The translations under genes and the position numbers were made by a program. The notes beneath the pieces are model-generated. The model had not been told where the DNA came from. It saw only the letters and a program-made list of their open reading frames with translations, and did not search any database. Shown piece by piece: positions 24,101-33,714 of a DNA stretch of 64,000 nt; position 1 is the first letter of the stretch, and every line of letters starts with the position of its first letter. Origin of the DNA: Heterohyrax brucei (Eukaryota > Chordata > Mammalia > Hyracoidea > Procaviidae). The DNA lies in assembly GCA_028571685.1 (NCBI GenBank), contig CM053162.1:7010001-7074000 (forward strand). Reading direction: 5' to 3'.

Positions 24101-24955
24101 GTCTGCATTCAACAGAGCCTTGAAAGTATTCGATCTGCAAAATATGTGTCAAAAATCACAAACAACAGCAGGAGAGGAAAGGAGGGGAAGAAAGTTACCA
24201 ACAGCAGACTTCCTTTAGCAACTGGCTGCTCTGGCTGCGCCCTGCTGACCTGCTGGGTGGGACTAAGGGCCACTTGGAGCCAAAGTGTCAAGACACCCCT
24301 CAATAGGCAGCTCAGCAGGCCTGCACCAGTCTCTTTGACTACTAATTTCCCTCATGTTTTTTAATTTGATTCTTGACTTCCTTCAAATACCAGTCAATGA
24401 ACCATTCAAATTTCCTCCAAATACCCTTGAAAATGTTGAATTATGCAATTAAGGATGCTGTAGTACAGTGACATGGGAAGAACTGTTGTCATACATATTC
24501 TAACAGAAGACACAGACTTGGGAGGGAGAGGGAGAAGAGATTTCCCAGGCTGCCCCTACCTGACTTTTCGTGACATCTTTGTTATCAAACTCCTTGTCAT
24601 CAGCATGAACTCCAGAACTCATACCGACTGCGGACAGAACCCTGCAGGCTTCAGCTGACTCAGGTCAGATTTGGGTTTGCAACTATTAGGAGGAAAGTTA
24701 ACTAGTACAGACTATTCTTATGTATATATACATGATTTATTCAGTCAAAAATATTTCGTCAGACTCTGTTACCTTTCAGTCTTCGTACACGCAAAGCACA
24801 TGCCAGTTTGCCTGGAAGTATCCCATTTTGGTACTGAAAGTGATGTGTCTCAGATACTCCCTTCATTCTGGGGCAGACGGGTAACATCAGACCCTCAAAC
24901 ATGCGGTGGTATTTGCTTGGCTAACTTGAACACTCCCATCAAACCCAAACAAATC
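21131..24955. other. 3.8-kb low-copy non-coding stretch
   Basis: This is the longest interval in the window without a recognised interspersed element. It contains the 28-bp tandem duplication at 22136-22191, a (TTTG)n tract near 22243, and short frames (for example 22611-22886 +, 23646-23843 +, 24671-24967 +) without domains. No splice-flanked frame convincing enough to call an exon was seen. An exon of an unknown gene or a regulatory element cannot be excluded by eye. Confidence 0.4.
22136..22191. repeat. Imperfect 28-bp tandem duplication
   Basis: Unit 1 (22136-22163) and unit 2 (22164-22191) share 'ggactga', then tggtttg, a short 'gt' core and a cat/gat end, with about six differences. 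Confidence 0.65.
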
Positions 24956-24956
24956 A

Positions 24957-25155
24957 TTTGCTGTTAAGTCAGTTGCAACTCATGGTGATTTGTGTGTCAA
25001 ATTAGAACTGTGTTCCATAGAGTTTTTAACAGCTGATTTTTCAGGAGCAGATCGCCAAGCCTTCCATTCAAGACACCTCCGGGTGGACTCTAACGTTCAA
25101 ACTTTCAGTTAGAAGCTGAGTGCTTAACTGTTTGCATCACCCAGGAGCTCCAATG
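24957..25155 (-). mobile_element. AfroSINE, antisense, long variant
   Basis: 'tttgctgttaagtcagttgc', 'aactcatggtgatttgtgtg', 'ttccatagagtttttaacag', 'gagcagatcgccaagccttc', 'cgggtggactctaacgttca' and 'catcacccaggagctcc' follow the reverse complement of the longer AfroSINE variant. Confidence 0.82.
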
Positions 25156-25860
25156 TGTTCATTAGACATCAGCTGTTGCCTCCTCCGAAAAGCCTCGATA
25201 ATAATGCCAAAACTAACAAAAGAATCACTCATCATTCTGTAACACTCTTAGCTACCCCAACTGTATCGTATTGTTTAGAGATATATTTGTGATGTGACTG
25301 CATTTCCCTCTGACACATCCCCTTCTCTACTATGTGTCTCACACGGTTCCTCAAAGGCCAATGTTTCATTTTCTTTGATTTTTCCCAAATCTCACAGTGC
25401 TTGACCATATTGTAGGTGTGAAATATTTGTTAGATGAAATAATGAGATTAATGGTAACAATAACAGTAGTAGTACTTTGTTTAGGTTTAGTATGAGCTTG
25501 ACACAAGAGAGCATAATGTAAATATAGGATTTTGATGGCTGGAGACAAGAAGAAGTACATTCTAGAAAGGCAGAACTGCGTACAGATTGAGCATAGATTG
25601 TACTTGATGAAAAACTCCATGAGCCAGACATGGCGGATGGCAAACACTGAAGGTACAAGAGCAAAAAGCATTTGAGGAGAAATGCTAAGTTTGGTCAGAA
25701 AATAAAGTCGAAATAAAGATACTACACAGAAAAAGTTATGCTGCATATATAAATTAGGCTGTATGGTAGATGCCCCAAATATGAGCTAGTTGCTCAGCCT
25801 TGACTGAGTAGACAGTGAAATCCTGGTACTTGTTTCTGGGCAAAGGAATCAGGAGGTACA
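25156..25860. other. Low-copy non-coding stretch
   Basis: No gene or repeat is recognised. A 126-codon minus-strand frame (25366-25746) has no domain, and its composition matches its AT-rich surroundings. Confidence 0.45.
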
Positions 25861-25864
25861 GTGT

Positions 25865-26085
25865 GGCAGAGAGAGTTCAGGTCTTATATTCTTTTCTATT
25901 TAGGTTTAAATTTGTTTTACCACTTGAAAAAGTCTTTTCATATATCTGAGGTTCTTTATGTATAAAAGGGGTGTACTAATATCTAACGTGCAGAATGGCT
26001 TGGACTAAGATGTGATATGTGTGAATTTCCCAATATAGTAAGCAGTGAAAATATGACAGCTATTATTATCATTATTATTATCACT
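25865..26085 (+). mobile_element. MIR SINE remnant
   Basis: 'gagttcaggtcttatattct', 'ttgttttaccacttgaaaaa', 'gtcttttcatatatctgagg', 'aaaaggggtgtactaatatc' and the terminal 'attattatcattattatta' follow the MIR order, including its AT-rich 3' end. Confidence 0.7.
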
Positions 26086-26276
26086 ACCATTAAGAAGATC
26101 AAGGAATATTAATCTAACAAACTGCAAGTGAAAGAGAATTCTCCACTTTTAAATGGCCACTGAAGAAACTACAATTTAAGACACCGTTCAGATGAACTTG
26201 AAACAGAAAGCATTTAATAAGATGGTTTTTTTCCCCCCATGGATACCTGGGCCATTTTCAGTGTATAGTTAGTATT

Positions 26277-26450
26277 TAAAAAAAAAAAAACAAAAACAAT
26301 TGCTGTTGAGTCAATTCTGGCTCCTAGTGACCTAGAGGACAGAACAGAATGTCCCTACAGGGTTCCCAAAGAGCACCTGGTGGGTTTGAACTGCCAATCC
26401 TTGGGTTAGCAGTCACACAAGCTTCTAACCACAACACCACCAGGGATTTT
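26277..26450 (-). mobile_element. AfroSINE, antisense, with A-rich tail side
   Basis: It begins on the plus strand with an A-rich run, then 'ttgctgttgagtcaattctg', 'gaatgtccctacagggttcc', 'agagcacctggtgggtttga', 'actgccaatccttgggttag' and 'acaacaccaccaggga'. Confidence 0.88.
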
Positions 26451-26624
26451 ATGGTCAGTTTAGCATTTTTACGTATGGTTCTATAATCCAAAAACACAGT
26501 GACACTATATTAATTTTATTTATTTTAAGTTAATTACCCGTTCTTTCACAAACATTCCGAGATTTTTCCACCCCCTGCTTCTCCTGTGTGTGTTTGCTAC
26601 TGCCAGATCCTGCTTTGTATCTAC

Positions 26625-26995
26625 CAGTTTGTCATACTGGAGCAGCTGGTGTTGCTGATGCCAGAAGCTATGCCCCCACTTTTTCAAATATCAGTATGGT
26701 CACCCATGTTGGACAGGTTTCAGAAGAGATCCTAACCCAAAATAGAAAGGGAAGAAAGAGCTGTTAATGTACTTTAAAAAACTAGCTAATGAAAACCCCG
26801 CAGACCACAACAGAACATTGTCTGAAGATTTGTCCCATAGATTAGAAAGGCACTCGAAATACCCAGTACTGCAAGAACGGGCTTCAGCACAGTGATGATT
26901 ATGAAGCTGGCACAGGACTAGGCAATGTTTCATCTGTTGTACATGATGTCACTACAAGACAGAGCCAACTCAATGGCAACTAACAACTCTTAGAC
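26625..26995 (+). mobile_element. RTE-derived non-autonomous element (AfroSINE-like body)
   Basis: The 5' half ('gttgctgatgccagaagcta', 'cagtatggtcacccatgttg', 'gacaggtttcagaagagatc', 'gctaatgaaaaccccgcaga') matches the start of the RTE remnant at 59820. Its 3' half ('ggcacaggactaggcaatgt', 'atgtcactacaagacagagc', 'aactcaatggcaactaacaa') is the shared AfroSINE/RTE tail. The RTE coding core is absent, so this looks like an internally deleted or composite non-autonomous copy. A sister copy is at 52920-53290. Confidence 0.75.
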
Positions 26996-27329
26996 TAGAT
27001 GCCAAACTGCAGCTAAAGACTCCTCACATTCACTCCAGTGTGTTCACCCAGTGTCTAGCAGAGGCTCTGCGGGCACTGAATGCCCGTGCCCTAGGCAGGA
27101 GCTTCCTCTCTGTGGGTCTCAAAATCCCTCTCTAGTTGCAATTTATTTTTTTCCATTTGATATTCACCCACCCTGTGCTCCAGCCACATCAATCCAATTA
27201 ATGTTTCCTGAGTACGTCATACACTTTCAAGTCCTGGGCTCCTGATTTCATCATTTGTTCCGCTGGTGTTGGAAAAGAGAAATTGTGTTCAGGATTTAGC
27301 AAGCAGGCTGGGGGATACCATATATGAAG

Positions 27330-27480
27330 AAAGCAGCATGGTGTGTGGGGGATTGAATTTGGGATCACAAAATCAGAATTCAAGTGCATTCTCTGTATCA
27401 CGTCTCTGAGCCTCATATTTCTTTTCAGTAACAGTGCAATAATAGTAATACTTTTTTTATGAAGTTGCAGAAGTGTTGAA
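27330..27480 (+). mobile_element. MIR SINE remnant (first of three)
   Basis: 'aagcagcatggtgtgtgggg', 'gatcacaaaatcagaattca', 'cacgtctctgagcctcatat' and 'ttcttttcagtaacagtgca' follow the MIR order. It is the first of three MIRs in the same orientation. Confidence 0.7.
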
Positions 27481-27564
27481 TTAGTGTTATACATAAAGAC
27501 ATTTTAGAAGCTAAAAAGTACTGTAGATGAAATTTATTAATACACAATGTGATATAATGTGAAG

Positions 27565-27775
27565 CATACATGAGTTGGCTTTCATTTCCAATACTGCCAC
27601 TTACTGGCTGTGTAGTCATGAATAAGTCTATTTGCAATTTTAGATTTCAATTAATCACCCATAAAATGAGAGCAACAGCAACTTCCCCGCTGACTTTTCA
27701 GTCTATTAGGATTGCAAGTGAGATTCTGTATGTACAATTGCTTTATAAACTGCACAGTACTATACAAATGCAAGG
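27565..27775 (+). mobile_element. MIR SINE remnant (second of three)
   Basis: 'aatactgccacttactggct', 'gtgtagtcatgaataagtct', 'ataaaatgagagcaacagca' and 'attgctttataaactgcaca' match MIR body and 3' end. Confidence 0.75.
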
Positions 27776-27799
27776 CAGGGCTATGAGCTGTTAAGAAAG

Positions 27800-28055
27800 G
27801 AGCCTGTAGAGGCAGATAGACTTGGAACTTCGGCCTCACCATTTGTGAGCAGCGTGGCCTCAGGCAGCCTTCTATGTTTCTCTGTGCCTGTTTACCTTGT
27901 TTACGAAATGGGTGACAATGGGAACTCTCTCATCAAGTTGTTACGAAGAATAAACAAATTAACACATACAGAGTCCCTAAAACAGTGTCTGATACAGTAC
28001 TTGAACGTGAAGCAAACAAATTATTGTTAGTGTTACTATTAGCACTACTATTTTA
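27800..28055 (+). mobile_element. MIR SINE remnant (third of three)
   Basis: 'gaggcagatagacttggaac', 'agcgtggcctcaggcagcct', 'tttctctgtgcctgtttacc', 'gtttacgaaatgggtgacaa' and 'taaaacagtgtctgataca' match the MIR order, including the 'aacagtgcctggcaca' homologue. Confidence 0.75.
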
Positions 28056-28334
28056 CACTCATAGCACCAGATCTTTTCCAGATTTGAGTGTTCCGTTGTC
28101 AAAAGATACTGTCCTGTCTGTCTCTGCAGCCACGTGGTAAGCCTACTGTTTCCTTGCTTTTTCATCCCTCATCTTGTCTTATCTTGCTATGATGTTCTCT
28201 GATTCCCTGTCCTCTCCAGAATACAACCTAGATAAGTCATCTTACACTGAACATAACTCCTTCATGCTGTAAGTACTGACTTCAGAATTTTATTAGTTAA
28301 AAACCTTGCTTTGCCTTTGAGAGTGAAGTCTCTG

Positions 28335-28406
28335 GTATAGGCACAAGTATGGGTATAAGTATAGGGGTAGGTATAGGTATAGGCATAGGGATAGGTAGGA
28401 ATATAG
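28335..28406. repeat. Degenerate (TATAGG)n hexamer microsatellite
   Basis: About a dozen interrupted copies of tataggg/tatagg/ataggta occur in 72 bp. Confidence 0.85.
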
Positions 28407-28664
28407 TCCAGATTTTATGAGGCCTGAATATTACACAATTTTGAGGTGCTTACTAAGGAAAAAAATGTGCAAATGCAAATACAAAATTTGGTATGGATGT
28501 AAGTATTTATAAAAAAACAAGAATATAAATTACAAGTTGCATTGTTTTAAAAGCTGAAAAATACCAGCCTCAGAAACTCTGAAATAATAGCATACTGTTA
28601 TTAGATATCTCCCTAATATACCTCTGTAATATTTTCATTAGTGTTTTCGTTATCTACTTTTTAT

Positions 28665-28860
28665 CACTTTTTCATATAAAAATTTTTATTATTCTTAAAA
28701 ATATGTACAGCAAAACACACTTTAATTCAACAATTACTGCCTATGCAATTCAGTGACACTGTCCAACCACTACTGTCTTCTTTTTCCAGATGGTTTTCCT
28801 TCATTAACATGAACTAACTTCCCATAAACCTCCTATCTGACCTTTCAAGTTGCTTTTGTC
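28665..28860 (-). mobile_element. Old L1 (L1M-type) 3' fragment, antisense
   Basis: The T-rich start followed by 'aatatgtacagcaaaacaca', 'tatgcaattcagtgacactg', 'tccaaccactactgtcttct' and 'ccagatggttttccttc' resembles the 3' end of ancient mammalian L1 elements read in reverse. Identification rests on memory of the consensus. Confidence 0.45.
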
Positions 28861-30084
28861 AATATGATCTCAAGCATGACATTCAGCACAAGCCTTCTTT
28901 ACTAAATAAGCTAATTTATTGTTTGGTTTAAAGAAGACTTCAGGAGATATTTTTTTGGTTTAAAGTTTAAAGACTGTGTCAGGACAGCAGTTTCAGGTAT
29001 TTGCCTAGATTCAGTGACTCAGAAAGTCTAGATTTCCAGAAAACTTGGCATTCTGTTCCATTTTTTCCTTGACATGCCAATTTTTAAATAACTTATTCTA
29101 AAGAAAGAGTAGCAAGATAACCCATAATATTTCAGAACAGGTTTGTTCAACTTCTTAAATCATTGTAGAATACAGAAATAGTCACAGGGAAATTCTTGGG
29201 ACTTTGGTCATATCTGGAAAAGAGTATATTCAGTTTCCTTCATTTACATGTTGTTCTATTTATAAGAATTTGCCACAGACTAGCTTCTGACTCCTTTCAT
29301 TGCAAAGCTTGTTTCTGCTACACTGTGCACGTATTTTCAACTTTGGGAACTGCAGGACACATCCATATTGCAGCAGTATGCAGTTCTAGGTAACACTGTG
29401 GGCAGCTGAACAGTAGACAGAGTGCGCATTCCTGAAGGCAATCTCTACAGCAGAACAGCTACCAACAATCCAATGTACATGGGAATGACTGTGAAGCACA
29501 TAAACTGCATCTAACTAAACTCAAATTAAATGCATCTCTAAATGAAATTCCTCTTTCTTGGATTCCCAAAATGTCTACGACATTGAAAGTCAGCTAACTT
29601 GGGGCAGTACGATAAACACTACGTCCGGCTGAAAGTCACACAATATTGACTATCATTGATCTATCTTACTTTTGTATATTTTACAAAATATACCCGATCA
29701 ACAAATGTTTTCTAAGTGTCTCTTCCAGTGCCTCCTCCTTGGGAGGAGCAGTTGCAGGGAAAGCCTGTGTTTCTATTTCCTAAAACTACAAAACAAACCG
29801 TCCAAAAATGTAATGGTGAGAGCCCTACTTAGATACTCAAGCCCCAAAGGTGCTGTCAACTGAATTCAGCCATTAATGATTCTTACCATTGCCACCTGGA
29901 GCAGAGTTGAATAATTTCTGCCACATTTTGCCTAAAATGCAGAATTGTGGGCAAATAAATAAACTTGGTTGCTGAAGCAAACTAGTTGCCGAAGCAACTA
30001 AGCTTGGGAGAGTTTTTTCACTCAGCAGTAGATAATTGAAACACAACACTTGGGAAGCCAGCACAATTTGTCAAAGGTAGTGTC
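28861..30084. other. Low-copy non-coding stretch
   Basis: No gene or repeat family is recognised. Confidence 0.45.
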
Positions 30085-30615
30085 ACAGAAGCTCCACAGA
30101 TACATCGAAACCCCATGAGGGACTGAATTGCTGGGCTAAGGGCCGTAGTAGGGACTACTGCCTTAGGTAGCATCCTGCTCAATTGGCATGACATAATTTA
30201 TAAAGCAAATTCTATGTTATACTTTGGTAAGTAGTGTCTGGAATCTTACAAGTTTGTGAGAAGTCATCTAAGACCGTCCATTGGTCTCACTCCATCTGAG
30301 CAATGAAGAATGAAGACAACTAAAAACACAAGGGAAAGATTACTCTAAATAACAAATGGACCACAAATACTACAGTCTCCACCAGAATGAGTCCAGTACA
30401 GCTAGATGGTACCTCACTATCGTCACTGACTGCTCTGATAGGAATCAAAACAGAGAGTCCCAGACAGAGCTGAAGGAAAATGTAGAACAAAATTCTACCT
30501 CACAAACAAGACAAACAAACAAAAGACGAGACTTTCTCCTGTAACACAGACTGGGGAACCCAAGGGTATGGTCCCCAGACACGTTTTCTGCTCAGTAATG
30601 AAGTTCTGAGATTAA
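30085..30615 (+). mobile_element. L1 3' UTR fragment of an older subfamily
   Basis: It follows the 3' UTR plan of the other L1 copies here: 'caattggcatgacataattt', 'tatactttggtaagtagtgt', 'ctggaatcttacaagtttgt', 'gtcatctaagaccgtccatt', 'gaccacaaatactacagtct' and 'cactgactgctctgatagga'. It ends just before the 5' end of L1-B without a poly(A) tail, so it was truncated or served as landing site. Confidence 0.75.
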
Positions 30616-30979
30616 TCCTTCATTAAAAAATTAGGAGGCAGGGCCAAGATGTCAGACTAGTCACACATCTTCTCGATTCCCTGTGAGAACTAAGGCTTAG
30701 AAAAATAATTGAATGGAGCAGTGTGGGTATTCTGGGAGCTACAAGATCAGGCATAGGATTTTGAGATTGGACTGGGCAACAGGAAGGGGATAACTACCTT
30801 GTTGGAAGCAAGATAGCAGTGCAGTGAATCACACTTCTGCTGGCACAGCAGCTGAGAGGATTATGTATGGATACTTTCTTTGTTAACTGGGAGAATGGGA
30901 CTGGGACTGCCAAGCCTGAGAGCCTGGGATGGGCTGGCTACTATGCTGAGCTGCAGTGCCTAGCCAAAGCCATATATCC

Positions 30980-32270
30980 CACAGCAGTGAGGCTGTGCTT
31001 GGGACAGTCACATTTAGAGAATCCAGCAGTGACTAGTGACTGAGGGTGCTAGTGACCCTCCACCTCTCTTCTTTGAGCTGGACCACAGATACTATTGACA
31101 ATGCAGGAGAGGTGGCTCAGGCAGGATGCCATGTTTGTCAGTTGAGAGGCAGAGTCAGCCATGCCTGAGGGTTTGGCTGGGGCTAACTCGCATGCTGAGC
31201 ATCACTGCCTGTCTGGACAGCGCATCTCCCAGTAGAAAAACTGTTTTTAAAACAATCATATCTAGAGAACATAGTGGAGGCTGACAACGAAGTATAATGG
31301 TACCCTAACCCTTCCCTTCTTTGAGTCACATCATCACTTCTACTGATGGCCCTGAGAGACTCCATAAGCAGAGCACTACTTTGGCAGACAGGAGGCAAGG
31401 CCTGCCACCCCTGAGGGCCTGGCTGCTATCAGCTGCTGCTGGTCAGCACCTCTCTCAGCAGAAAAGCAGTTTTTGAGATAAGTATATCTAAAGAACACAG
31501 CAGTGACTGGCAGACAAATGTGGCAATGCCATGTCATAGTGTCTGTTGATGGCCACTGAGAGACTCTGTAAGTAGGGTGCCACCTTGGTCAGCCAGGTGG
31601 CAGGGCCTGCCACTCCTGAGGACACGGATACTATTGGCTGCTACTAATCAACATTTCTTTCAGCAGAAAAGCAGTTCTTTAAGATAAGCTCATCTAGAGA
31701 ATGCAGTGGTGACTGGGGACCAAGTGAGGTGGCCACTTCCACCTCCCTTCACTGAGCCACATCACAGTGTGTGCTGACAGCCCCTGAGTGACTACATAAG
31801 TAGGGTGTCATCATTGCCAGCCAGGAGGTGAGGCCTGCCACCCCTAAGGGCCTAGCTGCTGCTCGATAGTACCCGTCTCAGCAGAAAAGCATTTTTTAAG
31901 ATAAACACACCTAGAGAACACAGAGGACTCTGGTGGCCAAGTGTGGAGGCATCCATCCCTCCTCCCTTCCCTGAGCTATGACATAGTGTTGATTGGTGTG
32001 ACCTTGGAGAGTTGGCACAAGTAAGTTGCCATCTTTATCAGCCAGGAGGTGGGTCTGCTACCCATGAGGACCCAGCTGGCGCCAGCCACTAAGCTGAGCA
32101 GCATCACAGGGCTTGACAGCATCTCTATTACCAGAGAAGCTGTACATAAGTCAGCTGCATCTACAGGACACAATGGTAGCTGGCAGCCACACCTAGCAGT
32201 GCCCTTACCCACTCCCTTCTTAGAGCTTCACCACAGTTCCAATTGGTGTAATACTAGAGAAGTTGAACAG
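30980..32270 (+). promoter_or_regulatory. Tandem monomers in the L1-B 5' UTR, about six units of 205-250 bp
   Basis: Two landmarks recur in phase. One is a 'cagcagaaaagcag'-type block at about 30981, 31231, 31456, 31661, 31879 and 32130. The other is a 'ctagagaacacagNRgtgac'-type block at about 31014, 31261, 31486, 31691, 31910 and 32159. Between them most units also carry 'cctcccttcNNtgagcca', 'gactNNRtaagtagggtg', 'cagccaggaggNRRggcctg' and 'ccacccctgagggcctggct'. In mouse and rat, L1 transcription is driven by tandem 5' UTR monomers of about 200 bp, so a promoter role is the natural inference. No expression evidence is available from sequence. Confidence 0.8.
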
Positions 32271-33222
32271 GTTTTTTTTGATGGTGCGAAGACAACAATT
32301 GGTATCTAACTATTTAAAGAAAGAGACCACCGTGGCTCCAAGAAACTCCCAAAATAAAGAATCAAAAAATTTCCCAAATGAAGAAGCCTTTCTGAAATTA
32401 CTGGAGATCGAGTACAATAGAATTGTGTATAGAGCCCTTCCAGAGATTGAACAAAATGCAGCACAACAAAATGAAAAATTAAGCAAGCTATATAAACTGC
32501 TAGCACATCAATGATCTGAAATCCAGCTGATCAATAGTAAAATCACAGAATTAGACAATTCAATGCAAAATCAGAAGAAAAGGACTGAGGAAATAGAATG
32601 CAGAACTAGCAAGATTGAAGATGAAGCAACTTCACCAGCATTTAGGAGGAGAAATCAGATAAAAGAAAAATGAAAAAGCATTAAGAAATATAGGGGACTT
32701 TATTAAGAGGGAGAATCTATGAATAATTGGAATTCATGAGTAGGAAAGGATAACAGAAAATATGGAGAGAATTGTTGAAGAGCTGCAGACAGAAAAGTTT
32801 CCTGACATCACAAAAGAAGAGAACATAGATATTCAAGATTCTTATCAAACAACACAAAAGATAGACCACAAAAGAAAGACACCAAGACATATTATAATCA
32901 AACTTAATAAAACGAAACGTAAAGAGAGGCACTTAAGGCAGCTAGGATAAAGCAAAACTAACTTACAAAGAGAAGTCTGGTAGGCTTTCATCTGACTTCT
33001 CAGTAGAAACTATCCCAGCAGGGAGGCAAGGGGATGATACACAGAAAGCCTTGATGGAGAAAAACTTTCAACCAAGAATTATATATCCTGCAAAATTGTC
33101 TCTAAAATATGATGGTGAAATTAAGACGCTATCAGATAAACAGAAGCTTAGAGACTTTGCAAGACCCAAACAGAAATTACAAGAAATACTGAATGAATTT
33201 ATTTGTTTAGAAAATCAATAAC
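32263..33222 (+). pseudogene. L1-B ORF1 remnant
   Basis: The frame from 32263 gives an N-terminal segment with 'NFPNEEAFLKLLEIEYNRIV' and a coiled-coil-like continuation 'ALPEIEQNAAQQNEKLSKLY', then stops at 32514. A later segment (32762-32950) reads 'RIVEELQTEKFPDITKEENI' and 'TPRHIIIKLNKTKRKERHLR', the RRM region. C-terminal-domain sequence ('ctttcaaccaagaattatat' in the DNA at 33066) continues with several stops. It is non-functional. Confidence 0.88.
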
Positions 33223-33714
33223 ATCAGAGGTACATTTGATGTAACGAAGGACACAGCATCCAGAGTCCTATTTAGTTAGGAAAGTCACAAAGCTCAATCA
33301 AAGCTAAGCTATTAAAAGTAGGGAACTAGATATCTTAACCTGTAAATTGTGACATCATCACACTATAAACAGGGATATATTAGTTACAGATCTTTCAGAT
33401 GGAGAGGAAGCTAAGGAGATATCCAGAAGTTTAAGATTGGTTTACACTTAAAACATTAAGAGGTAACAAAGGGGTAGCCACAAAACAAACTAATGATGCT
33501 ACATATCAAAACAAAAAACATAATACAGGAATGTGAACAGACACAAAACCAGACTAAAAAAGATAAAAAGAGAATCCATAAAGAATAACAACACAGAAGA
33601 GAATATTAAGTGGAAAAAAGAAAATGTTAACAACACAAAAATAAAGGCATCAAAATGACATCACTAAACACATAATAAAAAAATTCATGGAATCAGATGA
33701 GAAGGAAATCACAT

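Noticed and set aside
25366-25746. 126-codon minus-strand frame as a membrane protein gene
   Set aside because: Hydrophobic stretches are present, but the region is AT-rich, overlaps another open frame (25392-25664) and has no recognisable domain or gene context.
28335-28406. Interstitial telomeric repeat
   Set aside because: The hexamer is TATAGG-like, not TTAGGG, and is too irregular.
30980-32270. Satellite DNA or CRISPR-like array
   Set aside because: The repeats lie between an L1 5' terminus and L1 ORF1 and have no spacer pattern, so they are 5' UTR monomers.
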